From Actinomycetaceae bacterium (GTDB lineage Bacteria; Actinomycetota; Actinomycetes; Actinomycetales; Actinomycetaceae), in NCBI GenBank assembly GCA_030532245.1, contig JAUNLN010000015.1:1-32148 (forward strand): a DNA stretch of 32,148 nucleotides, read 5' to 3'. This document shows, one piece after another, positions 8,401 through 15,459 of the stretch (position 1 is its first letter; every line of letters starts with the position of its first letter). Below the pieces are notes generated by a model that searched no databases, was not told the DNA's origin, and saw nothing but the letters and a program-made list of their open reading frames with translations. A program made the position numbers and the translations under genes.

Positions 8401-8864
8401 GACACTGCTGGCTCATCTTCCGGGAGCGTCGTGTCGCAGTAAAGTGTGGCAGTCTGATCTTTTCTAATACCGAAATACTTGCCACTGGGAGTAAGTTCGG
8501 GGTCGAACTGCATGGGGTTCGCACCGCACAGGCTGTCGCTCAGCACCTCGTCCGCGGTAATCTCCTTGCCATCCGCGCTCTCCCACCACATGTTCCACCA
8601 GGGGTGATTGTTGGTAAGCGTGTAGGTGATTCTTACATTGTTCCCCTCCCCTTGGAGCGAAACATTCACGTCTAGCGTTGGAATAGCCGAAACCGTGAGC
8701 GCATTCGCCGGCAGGGTCACCACACCCAAGGCCAGAGCGAACGCCATTACCGTCGCCACGGCCGCCGAAAGCAGCCGGCCGAGCGCGCCCGAACCGCCAG
8801 CAGAAACAGCGCCACCACTCACAGCGTTCACGTCACTACCCCTCATCGCACGGAAAATACTCAC
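5496..8864 (-). CDS. Large LPXTG surface protein, likely pilus tip adhesin (SpaC-like position)
   Basis: The 1122-residue protein is read from the GTG at 8864. That start overlaps the TGA of the upstream gene (GTGA) and has GGAGGG about 8 bases upstream; an earlier ATG at 8879 is less likely. Domains in order: a long signal peptide (about 1-55), beta-rich DUF11-like modules (about 60-310), a section with propeller-like repeats (about 400-645: FDRDGKLWSLN, IDGNNTMWIVA, FGPNGELYAGF), two further DUF11-like repeats (about 665-955), a SpaA/Cna_B prealbumin-like domain with an E-box (YYLVETKAPKG, about 963-1070), then LPVTG (1088-1092), a hydrophobic helix and a basic tail. It is sortase-anchored. 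No von Willebrand A domain or MIDAS motif was found. It is the last gene of the pilus operon. Confidence 0.88.
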   Translation of the reverse strand: MSIFRAMRGSDVNAVSGGAVSAGGSGALGRLLSAAVATVMAFALALGVVTLPANALTVSAIPTLDVNVSLQGEGNNVRITYTLTNNHPWWNMWWESADGKEITADEVLSDSLCGANPMQFDPELTPSGKYFGIRKDQTATLYCDTTLPEDEPAVSNLVVKSGSFWYGNFKKDAFGPVAFQKNVEVERQNTWADKGDYTVLIPGKASDVATAYADGPSWEITKVASHDYVRPSGEMVTYTYTVTNTGEGKLYYGSMKDDHCWPLKPIEAEEGSGLSEDGIGQFIPAGQSATWTCEAHVMSETVGIVDASFKNENNVVSWAGAATRVGVLVDTNFKGADYGISRCDVIDFSTQNETTGIGNLGSFIPGAGKPEYSKQIPNVEINNKSRSLMTTASATSSQFPEYVYFAASVKDKEGTLGPIGIHRVRKDTPGSIERITGPHSLAVDGTGYRENIGATFTNRLGFDRDGKLWSLNQRGFLFSMELNEEGHAKGDWQLYGKVLTDSSFSALGYTDFKQMELGDIAIDGNNTMWIVASQREATMIDHNGQIISGGRTAGTYLFSLSLNQILSEGQAVPVDESSMIAGTKAHYINQVTFDGSSDAIRGFYGLAFGPNGELYAGFDPSDGDADNLKNAHVYTINPVSGEATHQFDSEAMKGSQDLSSCAFPKSVLSVEKTGAKPSNNGEVEFTITVRNSGNLAAPHVTLTDALQDYVADSVTLNDVAVEDIDGVSPLQNGLSLRSPGASTDIILPGEAAVVRVRAKGKTLGGEVCNTANVGFGTGDDETFLVSDDPTKAGEADETCVPLPYLKVTKTGGNIEEVQPDDPRINDLTIGNGVGWYKSTYTIEVSNPGTVPASYTQVQDAFSYMSKGKEENGLPVRMALNSYWHLGDEEDVAAGNTSTFAVGTEAEKNLAAGESHAYTVTLYFWPEQDYDWRANVEQLCNTATMDGPFDDSENKVCTVPPKPSGEVQITKAAYDPSSDEATVLENLGGAEFALFGANADGAAIDEERKIRDITTSESFEVNAGVYYLVETKAPKGLSLLAKPVRFEVSEKDGKIFVKTNDSLTLAITNPQEKGKPATLQVNDVHSGELPVTGDSGVAPVAIAGGVLALAALALARRQSSLQA

Positions 8865-9517
8865 GCCCGCTCCCTCCAACGCAGCATAAAGAAGCCCAAC
8901 AACAAGCCCACCGCCGCAACACCGGCTAGCGCCTTTACCGAAACACCCGTCGAAGCGAGCGGATCATTCGGCGTAGGCGGCGGAGTCGGCTCCGGACTAG
9001 GAATATCCGAAGGAGGCGTCGGCTCCTCCGGCGTCGCATGCTTCAACGTGAGCGACACGCCGTAAGCCCAAGAACCATCCTCAAAAACACCCGGCAACAC
9101 AACCAAAATCGGGTTCAACTCCGGAGCGCCCGCGCGGCCAGCCGGCACATCCGCCTCAACCGCATACAAGCCAGCCTCCAGGCCCTCAAAAATCACGACA
9201 CCATCCGCGCCCGTCACCTTCTCGCCTACCACGGCGGTCGAAGTGACCTCCTCAAACGAAACCTCACTCGCAGACGCGTAACCTGCCGGAGTAGAGACGT
9301 CCACTCCCTGTACGCGGCTGACCCCGACCTTGTAGCCGTCAAGGGGTGCGGGAGAAATGTCGTCGTATGGATTGCCGGCCGGAAGCGTGACGATCAAACG
9401 AGCGGGTCGATCGATCGGCTCGTCAAATGTTGGCGTCGCCGCAAAAGCAGCAGGAGTCGCCGCTAGCCCCAAAAGCGCTACCAGCGCGGCAATGAACATG
9501 TGCAAAGTCTTTTTCAT
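8861..9517 (-). CDS. Small pilus subunit with LASTG sorting signal, likely base pilin (SpaB-like)
   Basis: The 218-residue preprotein has a signal peptide (cleavage near AFA|ATP, residue 26-27), one prealbumin-like beta domain (about 35-160), a Pro-rich linker (about 162-185), and the sorting signal LASTG (187-191) followed by a hydrophobic helix and RWRERA. LAXTG rather than LPXTG recalls the LAFTG signal of SpaB, the base pilin of Corynebacterium. The sequence WAYGVSLTLKH (150-160) lines up with the pilin motif of the major subunit (WNYNVHVYPKN) and keeps the Lys, K159. This suggests the subunit accepts the last shaft pilin and is then wall-anchored. Its ATG overlaps the sortase stop (TAATG), and its stop overlaps the next start. 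Confidence 0.82.
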   Translation of the reverse strand: MKKTLHMFIAALVALLGLAATPAAFAATPTFDEPIDRPARLIVTLPAGNPYDDISPAPLDGYKVGVSRVQGVDVSTPAGYASASEVSFEEVTSTAVVGEKVTGADGVVIFEGLEAGLYAVEADVPAGRAGAPELNPILVVLPGVFEDGSWAYGVSLTLKHATPEEPTPPSDIPSPEPTPPPTPNDPLASTGVSVKALAGVAAVGLLLGFFMLRWRERA

Positions 9518-10488
9518 TAGTTGCCTCTACCGCCTACAAGAGTCTTATCCACAGGTTGGGTGGCCGCGCGCTTTCCGCTGTCGTCGCGGCGCAACTGCTT
9601 CCTCGCCCAAAGCCCCATACCGATCGCCAAAAGAACCGCGCCGGCCATGAGGGCGAACATCCACCATTGCCAGTTGAGTTTCAACGGCTCGTTGAAAGAC
9701 GCGTATTCGGCCTCGTCCATCGGCACCTGCTCCGCATGGACGAGGAGGCGATGCGAGTTGATCCCATAGGGCGTACACGTGATGAGAGTGACCAGATCCC
9801 GGTCGCCAGCGACGGCGAGAGACTCGATTTCGTGCGGCAAAATCACCTCGGTGTCGTAAACCTGATACTTGAGGCGCTGGCCCGAAACACCAATGTAGAA
9901 GACGTCCCCAACCTGCAAGTCAACTAGGTTGTCGAACAGTGTGGCGTTGCGGAGACCGGAGTGTGCGGTGAGGATGGAGTGCGTGCCGTCGCCTCCAACG
10001 GGTAGATCTGAACCGTAGAGGTGGCCGACCCCGCGCTGGAGCGAATCCTCGCCGGATCCGTGGTAAACCGGCAAATCCACGTTGATCTTTGGGATGACGA
10101 GCCTTGCCATCACCTCATACGTGGAGAGTTGGGCGAGGTAGTGCTGGTAGTCCTCGTTGTCTGCTGAGACGCGTGCGAGCCAGGGGTCGAGGATCGGCCC
10201 GGAAGCGTGGGACGAGTTGTATTCTTGCGCCTCTTTGAAAGTCTTTGAAAGCTCGCCTGAATCGGTCTGGATTTCTTGAGCCGTGTAGTTGGAAGAGACT
10301 CGGATTTGTTCGAGGTTTTTGAGCTGCGTCACGACGACGGGGTACAGCATGATCCCGATCGACAGGAGGGTTAGGAATATCGGCATTGCGATGCGGCCGG
10401 CGGCTTCTCTTTTGTTGGTGCGGTGGCGGCCGCGGCGTGCAGGTTTGGTGTTGCGCAGTGTTTGAGTGGGCTGCGGCTGGTTATTCAT
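9517..10488 (-). CDS. srtC: Class C (pilus-polymerising) sortase
   Basis: The 323-residue membrane transpeptidase cleaves the LPXTG of pilins and joins the Thr to the Lys of the pilin motif of the next subunit. It shows an N-terminal transmembrane segment (about 34-54), the class C lid motif DPW at 101-103, catalytic H176 in TAHSGL, C238 in TLITC, R247 in NSHRLLV, and a C-terminal membrane helix (about 274-297). All are diagnostic of class C. The ATG has AGAGGA 6 bases upstream. The gene lies between the shaft pilin and the base pilin, as srtA lies between spaA and spaB in C. diphtheriae. Its codons favour A and C at third positions, unlike the neighbouring base-pilin gene. Confidence 0.95.
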   Translation of the reverse strand: MNNQPQPTQTLRNTKPARRGRHRTNKREAAGRIAMPIFLTLLSIGIMLYPVVVTQLKNLEQIRVSSNYTAQEIQTDSGELSKTFKEAQEYNSSHASGPILDPWLARVSADNEDYQHYLAQLSTYEVMARLVIPKINVDLPVYHGSGEDSLQRGVGHLYGSDLPVGGDGTHSILTAHSGLRNATLFDNLVDLQVGDVFYIGVSGQRLKYQVYDTEVILPHEIESLAVAGDRDLVTLITCTPYGINSHRLLVHAEQVPMDEAEYASFNEPLKLNWQWWMFALMAGAVLLAIGMGLWARKQLRRDDSGKRAATQPVDKTLVGGRGN

Positions 10489-10547
10489 GCAGATCCTCTA
10501 TGAAAATCGCAAAAATGGCTTTGATGGGTTGAGTGTTGATTCGCAGT

Positions 10548-10578
10548 TTGGTGGGCGCGCATTTCGCGCGCCCACCAA
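10548..10578 (-). terminator. Intercistronic stem-loop between pilin and sortase genes
   Basis: A perfect 13-bp GC-rich stem, TTGGTGGGCGCGC / GCGCGCCCACCAA, with a 5-base loop lies 45 bases after the pilin stop codon and 60 bases before the sortase start. No T-tract follows on the minus strand. It is therefore more likely a partial terminator or a 3' mRNA stabiliser that keeps pilin transcript above sortase transcript. Confidence 0.6.
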
Positions 10579-10622
10579 TATGAGGGGAAACTTAACGGTT
10601 TCCTAAGCGACCACGTTGGGTG

Positions 10623-12170
10623 TTATGCCCTAACGGAGTTGCGGCGTGCGGAGTAGACAGCCGCGCCAGCAACTGCTGCACCGAGTACTACGAGGAGGCC
10701 AACGCCCTTGCCACCGGTAAGCGGAAGATCCGGGGTGTTCGACGGGGTGTTTTCAATGGCCGGGAGAACCTTCACCGTCTCCGTAGCTTTCCCTCCTGCA
10801 AGAACGAGGTCTGCGCGGGTAATGGTGAACGGGGTGATCGCCGCATCTCCTTCAGGAAGGATGTAGCCAGCGGGAGCCTGGGTCTCCTGCAAGCAGTAGT
10901 TCTGGTTTTCGGGTCGGACCGTTTGACTGTCGTTCTCGTAGTCCGTCACATGCAGGCCCTTGGAAACTGCAGTACCGTCTGATCCGGTCTCTAGGGTCTG
11001 AATCGCGTTTCCGTTAAGGGTGTAGGTGCCGTCACCATCGGGATCGCAACGGTAGATGTCGAACTTAGCGCCCGAAAGGGACTTGCCACCCTGATCCTGC
11101 TTCAAGACCTTCACCTTACCGAGGTAGGTGACAACGGGTTCAGCAGACCTAGTGCGATCGGCTTTCATCGACGAATCACGATCAATACGAGATGCATTGT
11201 TCACAATCTCCCCAACAGCATCGTCCTTCATCTTCGCAGAAAGATTAACGGTAACTGTTGCGTTGTTCGGAATCTCGTAAATCAGCGCGGATTTCTCGTC
11301 GTGTTCGTCTTGCTTCTTGAACTCTACCAAGATGGTTCCGGGGTCCGGATACTCGAGAACATCGTAATGGGTCCCCTCATCAATCTCTTTGTCATTGACT
11401 TTGACGCCGGTTACCCAAACATTTTCGAGCTTGGTCTTGTCGTAATGGTCTTCAACAACAAACTTGGTGCGCTGGTCACCCGTTGCGACGAGCGGCGCTG
11501 CAACATTAATCGTGTACGTGATCTTATCGCCTGCGTTCTTACGAGCATCGATAACCTTCTTCTCCACAAGATCGGTAGAGTTCTTCGGGTAAACGTGAAC
11601 GTTGTAGTTCCAGCTCTTACCATCCGAGGAAGGCATCGGAACACGGACTAGGAACGGCTTCGAAGGAAGAATCGTCGACGCATCAATCGGCTTGCCGCCA
11701 GCAGTTACGGAATCCTTCGGCACAATTTCGGTAACAAGGTAGACACCGACTGGCACATTCTGCGCGGCCTCGCCGTTCTCCTCAGTGGTTACTTCCCACC
11801 TGGTCGGCTCTTTCGAGGTTCCGGCCTCGTAGTTCTTTTCCGTTACATTTTCAGCCTTCAATGCCGCAACAGTCTTCAGGCCGTCGTTATCATCAAGTTT
11901 GTAGTTGAGCTTCTGAATCACAAACTTGATGCCAGCAAGATCCTGCCCCTCAGCACTGTCATCTTTTTCGCCAGTCGCCTTGTGCGTGGACTGAGGGTTC
12001 AGTTTCTTGTGGATAATGATGCTGGCGTCTTTGTAGCCAACATCAATGCTTCCGGCACCAAGCTGAACTGCAGGATCTTCGTCTGCGAGCGCTGCAACGC
12101 CACCGCCAAGCGAAAGCGCAAGCGCAGCAATCGCCGTAGCGGCAAAAGCACGCAAAGATTTCTTCGTCAT
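10623..12170 (-). CDS. Major (shaft) pilin with LPLTG sorting signal
   Basis: The 515-residue preprotein has a signal peptide (about 1-29), an N-terminal domain ending in the pilin motif WNYNVHVYPKN with the polymerising Lys at K196, a middle isopeptide-type domain (about 200-345), and a C-terminal Cna_B/prealbumin domain with the E-box YCLQETQAPAGYI (E429). The sorting signal is LPLTG (482-486), followed by a hydrophobic helix and a basic tail. This is the standard three-domain architecture of FimA/FimP of Actinomyces and SpaA of Corynebacterium. Subunits should be linked head to tail by the class C sortase encoded next. The ATG has an AAAGAGGA site. It is the first gene of the operon, preceded by a long AT-rich leader and promoter region. 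Confidence 0.95.
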   Translation of the reverse strand: MTKKSLRAFAATAIAALALSLGGGVAALADEDPAVQLGAGSIDVGYKDASIIIHKKLNPQSTHKATGEKDDSAEGQDLAGIKFVIQKLNYKLDDNDGLKTVAALKAENVTEKNYEAGTSKEPTRWEVTTEENGEAAQNVPVGVYLVTEIVPKDSVTAGGKPIDASTILPSKPFLVRVPMPSSDGKSWNYNVHVYPKNSTDLVEKKVIDARKNAGDKITYTINVAAPLVATGDQRTKFVVEDHYDKTKLENVWVTGVKVNDKEIDEGTHYDVLEYPDPGTILVEFKKQDEHDEKSALIYEIPNNATVTVNLSAKMKDDAVGEIVNNASRIDRDSSMKADRTRSAEPVVTYLGKVKVLKQDQGGKSLSGAKFDIYRCDPDGDGTYTLNGNAIQTLETGSDGTAVSKGLHVTDYENDSQTVRPENQNYCLQETQAPAGYILPEGDAAITPFTITRADLVLAGGKATETVKVLPAIENTPSNTPDLPLTGGKGVGLLVVLGAAVAGAAVYSARRNSVRA

Positions 12171-12203
12171 GTTCCTCTTTCTTCACGGAGAGTTTGTTGA
12201 TGA

Positions 12204-12246
12204 GTTGAGCAGGCTTTTGCAAAGAAATGAACACCTGCTTCTCAAC
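12204..12246 (-). promoter_or_regulatory. Hairpin in the pilin mRNA leader
   Basis: GTTGAG plus CAGG (12204-12213) pairs with CCTG and CTCAAC (12234-12246), with a 3-base bulge and a 20-base AT-rich loop. It lies 34-76 bases upstream of the pilin start codon on the transcript. It may protect the mRNA 5' end or affect translation. Confidence 0.35.
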
Positions 12247-12534
12247 GTGAGAGAAAACTTTAACCAATTTGAAACCCGCAACGCTACGAGCAAAATCATT
12301 CAAAAAACAAAAAACGCAATTTTCTGTCTCCACGCAATTAGCAACCATCGCACGAAACCTGATATCTTTGCTGCTTTTTAAAACTTTCACCCACCTTCTT
12401 AGCGCAACTACACATTCACTAACCACGCCAATCCAGCACTTAACCCCGAACTTGCGCGGAAAACTCCACCTCACACACCTTTACGAAATTAAGTTATTAA
12501 TTACTTCAATTCGCGGTTTTTAACAAGACAAATT

Positions 12535-12562
12535 GCTTTACAAGCACCAAAATCAATGTCAA
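12535..12562 (-). promoter_or_regulatory. Candidate promoter of the pilus operon
   Basis: On the minus strand a perfect -35 hexamer TTGACA (12562-12557) is followed after 16 bp by TAAAGC (12540-12535), a weak -10. It would give a leader of about 355 bases. Other AT-rich -10-like sequences occur closer to the gene, so this is one candidate among several. Confidence 0.35.
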
Positions 12563-12874
12563 GAAAGCGAGACACCATTCAACGCACTAACTGACAAGCT
12601 GTCGACGAAACATTTGAAACGCGCCACAATTTACAAAAAATAAAATCGATTTCATAAACCGATTAGCGCAATCATTCACTCCATTGAGCGAAATGTTATG
12701 CCCGCCGAAACAAAATGCGACAAACGTGCAGTCAAACAAAAATGTGAAACATATATCAGGAATCAACTGCCATTTGCAAAGCAAATTTGCACATTTCAAC
12801 AAACCTCGTATATCTTGCACCGATTTAACATGGCCTCACACAGCCATCTTGGGTATTTGGTCGCACAGTGCAGA

Positions 12875-12912
12875 CAAAAAGTCCCCGCTAACCTATGCCG
12901 GGTTAGCGGGGA
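12875..12912 (-). terminator. Rho-independent terminator of the permease gene
   Basis: A 12-bp stem, TCCCCGCTAACC / GGTTAGCGGGGA (12882-12893 and 12901-12912), with a 7-base loop is followed on the minus strand by CTTTTTGT. It lies just beyond the permease stop codon at 12934. Confidence 0.88.
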
Positions 12913-12933
12913 AACCTTTAGTTGAAGGTGCTT

Positions 12934-14337
12934 TTAGCTCTCCTTCTTGTGGCGGGTTGCGTAACCCTCCCACTCAAGATCCGCGCCAGCGGGAGCCGAA
13001 GCGGGGGTAGCCGCCTCCAAGTTCGTACCACGAAGCTTCGAAATCCAACGCATCAAGTGGTACACACCAATCGCCGCTGCAGAGCCAAGCGCAATACCAC
13101 CAAACTCCATACCGAACGGGACCCACGTGTAGTTCGCGATCGCCACGATCATCGCCACAGCCGCCGTATTCAAGTTCACCGGATCAGCAAAATCAACACG
13201 ATTCTGAACCCAAATACGAACGCCCAACATGCCGATCATGCCGTACAGCACCGTTGCCGCGCCGCCCAGCACGCCAGCCGGAATCGTCGAAATGATCGCA
13301 CCAAACTTCGGCAGTAGCGACAAACCAAACGCCACCAGAGCCGCAACCACGTACGCAGCCGTCGAATACACGCGGGTAGCCGCCATAACACCAATATTCT
13401 CCGCGTACGTAGTGGTACCAGAACCACCGCCAGCACCAGCAATCATCGTCGAGAGACCATCCGCAAACAGGGCGCGACCCGTCACGTCATCCAGGTTCTG
13501 GCCCGTCATCGCCGCAACCGACTTCACGTGACCCACGTTCTCCGCAATCAACACGAACACAACCGGCACAAACAAGCCCAGCGTCGACCAAGCAAACTGA
13601 GGCGCCATGAACTGCGGAAGACCGAACCAAGCAGCCTCACCAATCGCCGAATAATCAACCTCACCCTGAAGCGCGGCCGCAGCATAACCGATCAAAACAC
13701 CAATCAGAATCGACAGGCGACCAATAATGCCCTTAAACAACACGGTAATGAGGAGGATCGACGCGATCGTAATCACCGCGGTCAGCGGAGCCTGGTTCAC
13801 CCAGTTCCACGCCGCCGGAGCAAGGTTAAAGCCGATCAGCGCCACAATCGCGCCAGTAACAATCGGAGGCATAACCCTGTCGATCCAACCCGCACCCGCA
13901 AAATGCACAATCAAACCAACGCTCGCAAGAGTCGCGCCCGTCGCAATAATGCCACCTAAAGCAAAAGCCGGGCCCAACGACGCGGACACGGCCACAATAG
14001 GAACAATCAACGCAAACGACGAACCCAAATAAGAAGGAAGACGACCCGCGGTAATCGCAAGGAACAACAGGGTGCCAATCGCCGTAAAGAACAGCGTGGT
14101 ATTCGGCGGGAAGCCCGTCAAAAGCGGCACAAGGAACGTGGCACCAAACATTGCGACCACGTGCTGCGCGCCAATACCAATAGTACGAGGCCAAGTTAGG
14201 CGCTCGTGCGGCATAACAACTTCACCCGGAGAAATTGACTTGCCATCGCCATGGAGGCGCCAAGAAAAGAACTTCTGCAACTGGGACTTCTGCCCCGAAC
14301 CCGAAACGCTCATCGGCATCCGATCTGTGTTAGACAC
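12934..14337 (-). CDS. NCS2 family uracil/xanthine permease
   Basis: The 467-residue polytopic membrane protein belongs to the nucleobase:cation symporter-2 family. Two substrate-binding segments of UraA-like carriers are present: the Glu of IAENVGHVKSV and the Glu of GTTTYAENIGVMA with the following TRVYS. Both suggest uracil, though xanthine carriers share much of this pattern. It imports a nucleobase with protons for salvage. The reading frame opens at a GTG (14337); ATG codons six and eight residues later are possible alternatives, and no strong ribosome site decides between them. It is divergent from the sirtuin gene and is monocistronic with a clear terminator. No PyrR-type attenuator was recognised. 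Confidence 0.9.
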   Translation of the reverse strand: MSNTDRMPMSVSGSGQKSQLQKFFSWRLHGDGKSISPGEVVMPHERLTWPRTIGIGAQHVVAMFGATFLVPLLTGFPPNTTLFFTAIGTLLFLAITAGRLPSYLGSSFALIVPIVAVSASLGPAFALGGIIATGATLASVGLIVHFAGAGWIDRVMPPIVTGAIVALIGFNLAPAAWNWVNQAPLTAVITIASILLITVLFKGIIGRLSILIGVLIGYAAAALQGEVDYSAIGEAAWFGLPQFMAPQFAWSTLGLFVPVVFVLIAENVGHVKSVAAMTGQNLDDVTGRALFADGLSTMIAGAGGGSGTTTYAENIGVMAATRVYSTAAYVVAALVAFGLSLLPKFGAIISTIPAGVLGGAATVLYGMIGMLGVRIWVQNRVDFADPVNLNTAAVAMIVAIANYTWVPFGMEFGGIALGSAAAIGVYHLMRWISKLRGTNLEAATPASAPAGADLEWEGYATRHKKES

Positions 14338-14372
14338 TGCGGCTCTCTCGCGGAGCCCGACCGGAATTCCAC

Positions 14373-14400
14373 GGTATAACGCTCACCCACATTCTCCAAA
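14373..14400 (-). promoter_or_regulatory. Candidate promoter of the permease gene
   Basis: On the minus strand TTTGGA (14400-14395) and TATACC (14378-14373) are 16 bp apart, placing the transcription start roughly 30 bases before the GTG. The -10 is good and the -35 moderate. Confidence 0.4.
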
Positions 14401-14525
14401 GTGGTGTCCATCCCGTGGCCCGCATCATCTCGCAAAAATACGCGGCCAAAATGAAACCGCCGCTCATAAACTGGCGGATTTTAGCCACAACCGCTCGTTA
14501 CAATGAGGGCGGGAGGCGACCCAAA

Positions 14526-15389
14526 GTGACCTATTACACGCAACTATCCGAAACCAACCAGCGCAAAGTCGACGAACTAGCAGACCTCATGCGCGGCAAA
14601 ACAACAGCAATCGTTGCAGGCGCAGGAATGTCCACAGACTCCGGAATCCCCGACTACCGCGGAACCGGCTCCGCAGGCGGACAAACCGTCGATTACGACC
14701 TGTTCATGTCCCACGAAAAATGGCAACGCTGGGTCTGGCAACGCAACCAAGAAACGTGGAAAACCGTAGCGGGCCTCTCCCCCACCCCCGGCCACAAGGC
14801 CGTAGCAGCCTTGCAACGCGCCGGCCTCGTAAACGGCATCGCCACACAAAACGTGGACGGCCTCGACGCTAGAGCCGGCATCCAAAACCCGGCCCTCCTG
14901 CACGGAACGTTCGACACCGTAGACTGCACGCGCTGCGACGCCCAATACTCGCGCGCCGAAGTCGACACGTGGTTGCGCGAACTCAACCCGGACACCGTCG
15001 ACGACCCCGACCCCGCTAACGTTGCGATCCTCGCGAAAGTCGATGAGGAGGCGGCAAACGCCTCCACGTTCAACACCGCCCCCTGCCCCAAGTGCGGCGG
15101 CGTACTCAAACCCTCCGTCGTGTTCTTCGGCGAAATGCTCCCCGCCGAAGCAATGAGTCTCGCCTTCAAATACGCGGGTGAGGCAGACGTAATCCTCGTG
15201 GTCGGCTCATCACTACTCGTTGCCACCGGCCTTTGGGTCGTGCGCGAAGGCCTGCAAAATCCGGCAACCAAACTCGCGGTCATCAACCGCGGAGCAACCC
15301 AAGTCGACGCTTACGCCAACGTGCGCATCGAGGGAGGTTCCTCAGAAACGCTCATGGCTCTCGCCGAACGCCTCGGGGTAGAAGTTTAG
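14526..15389 (+). CDS. cobB: Sirtuin-type NAD-dependent protein deacylase
   Basis: The 287-residue protein carries the full Sir2 signature: the NAD motif GAGMSTDSGIPDYRG (about 32-46), TQNVDGL (107-113), catalytic His at H126 in HGTF, a zinc site C134, C137, C187 and C190, VGSSLLVATG, and INRG. It removes acyl groups from lysines using NAD, typically reactivating acetyl-CoA synthetase and other enzymes. The start is set at GTG 14526, with GGGAGG about 9 bases upstream. An in-frame ATG at 14415 would add 37 residues unlike the family. The codons favour A and C at third positions, opposite to the pirin gene on the same strand. It is divergent from the permease. Confidence 0.93.
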   Translation: MTYYTQLSETNQRKVDELADLMRGKTTAIVAGAGMSTDSGIPDYRGTGSAGGQTVDYDLFMSHEKWQRWVWQRNQETWKTVAGLSPTPGHKAVAALQRAGLVNGIATQNVDGLDARAGIQNPALLHGTFDTVDCTRCDAQYSRAEVDTWLRELNPDTVDDPDPANVAILAKVDEEAANASTFNTAPCPKCGGVLKPSVVFFGEMLPAEAMSLAFKYAGEADVILVVGSSLLVATGLWVVREGLQNPATKLAVINRGATQVDAYANVRIEGGSSETLMALAERLGVEV

Positions 15390-15412
15390 GCAACGCTCAG
15401 CTGCTCGGGCGC

Positions 15413-15438
15413 ACAAAACCGCGAACCTTAGTCGCGGA
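15413..15438 (-). terminator. Terminator of the LRV membrane protein gene
   Basis: On the minus strand CCGCGA (15437-15432) pairs with TCGCGG (15424-15419) across a 7-base loop, followed by TTTTGTG. It lies between the convergent sirtuin and LRV-protein genes. Confidence 0.55.
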
Positions 15439-15459
15439 CAATTCCTTTGAAACTGGAGG

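Larger units (their letters stand above)
12171..12874. other. AT-rich intergenic region upstream of the pilus operon
   Basis: About 700 bp carry no credible gene. The stretch is much more AT-rich than its surroundings; for example the 60 bases 12481-12540 contain 15 G or C. It holds the leader hairpin at 12204-12246, a candidate promoter at 12535-12562, and a 10-bp palindrome GCAAATTTGC at 12781-12790. Such AT-rich tracts are typical targets of Lsr2-like silencers in actinobacteria, but this is inference. Confidence 0.6.

Noticed and set aside
7740-8675. A 311-codon open frame on the plus strand opposite the tip-pilin gene
   Set aside because: It is the antisense of a clear multi-domain LPXTG protein, has no family pattern and is rich in Arg and His, as expected of a GC-rich shadow frame.
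8865-8879. ATG start of the tip protein at 8879
   Set aside because: The GTG at 8864 forms a GTGA overlap with the upstream stop and has GGAGGG at proper spacing.
12169-12925. Several small open frames in the AT-rich region upstream of the pilin gene
   Set aside because: None has a ribosome site, recognisable domain or consistent codon use; the low GC content makes chance frames biased and unreliable.
14415-14525. A 37-residue N-terminal extension of the sirtuin
   Set aside because: The extension is unlike sirtuins and covers the likely promoter region; GTG 14526 has a GGGAGG site.
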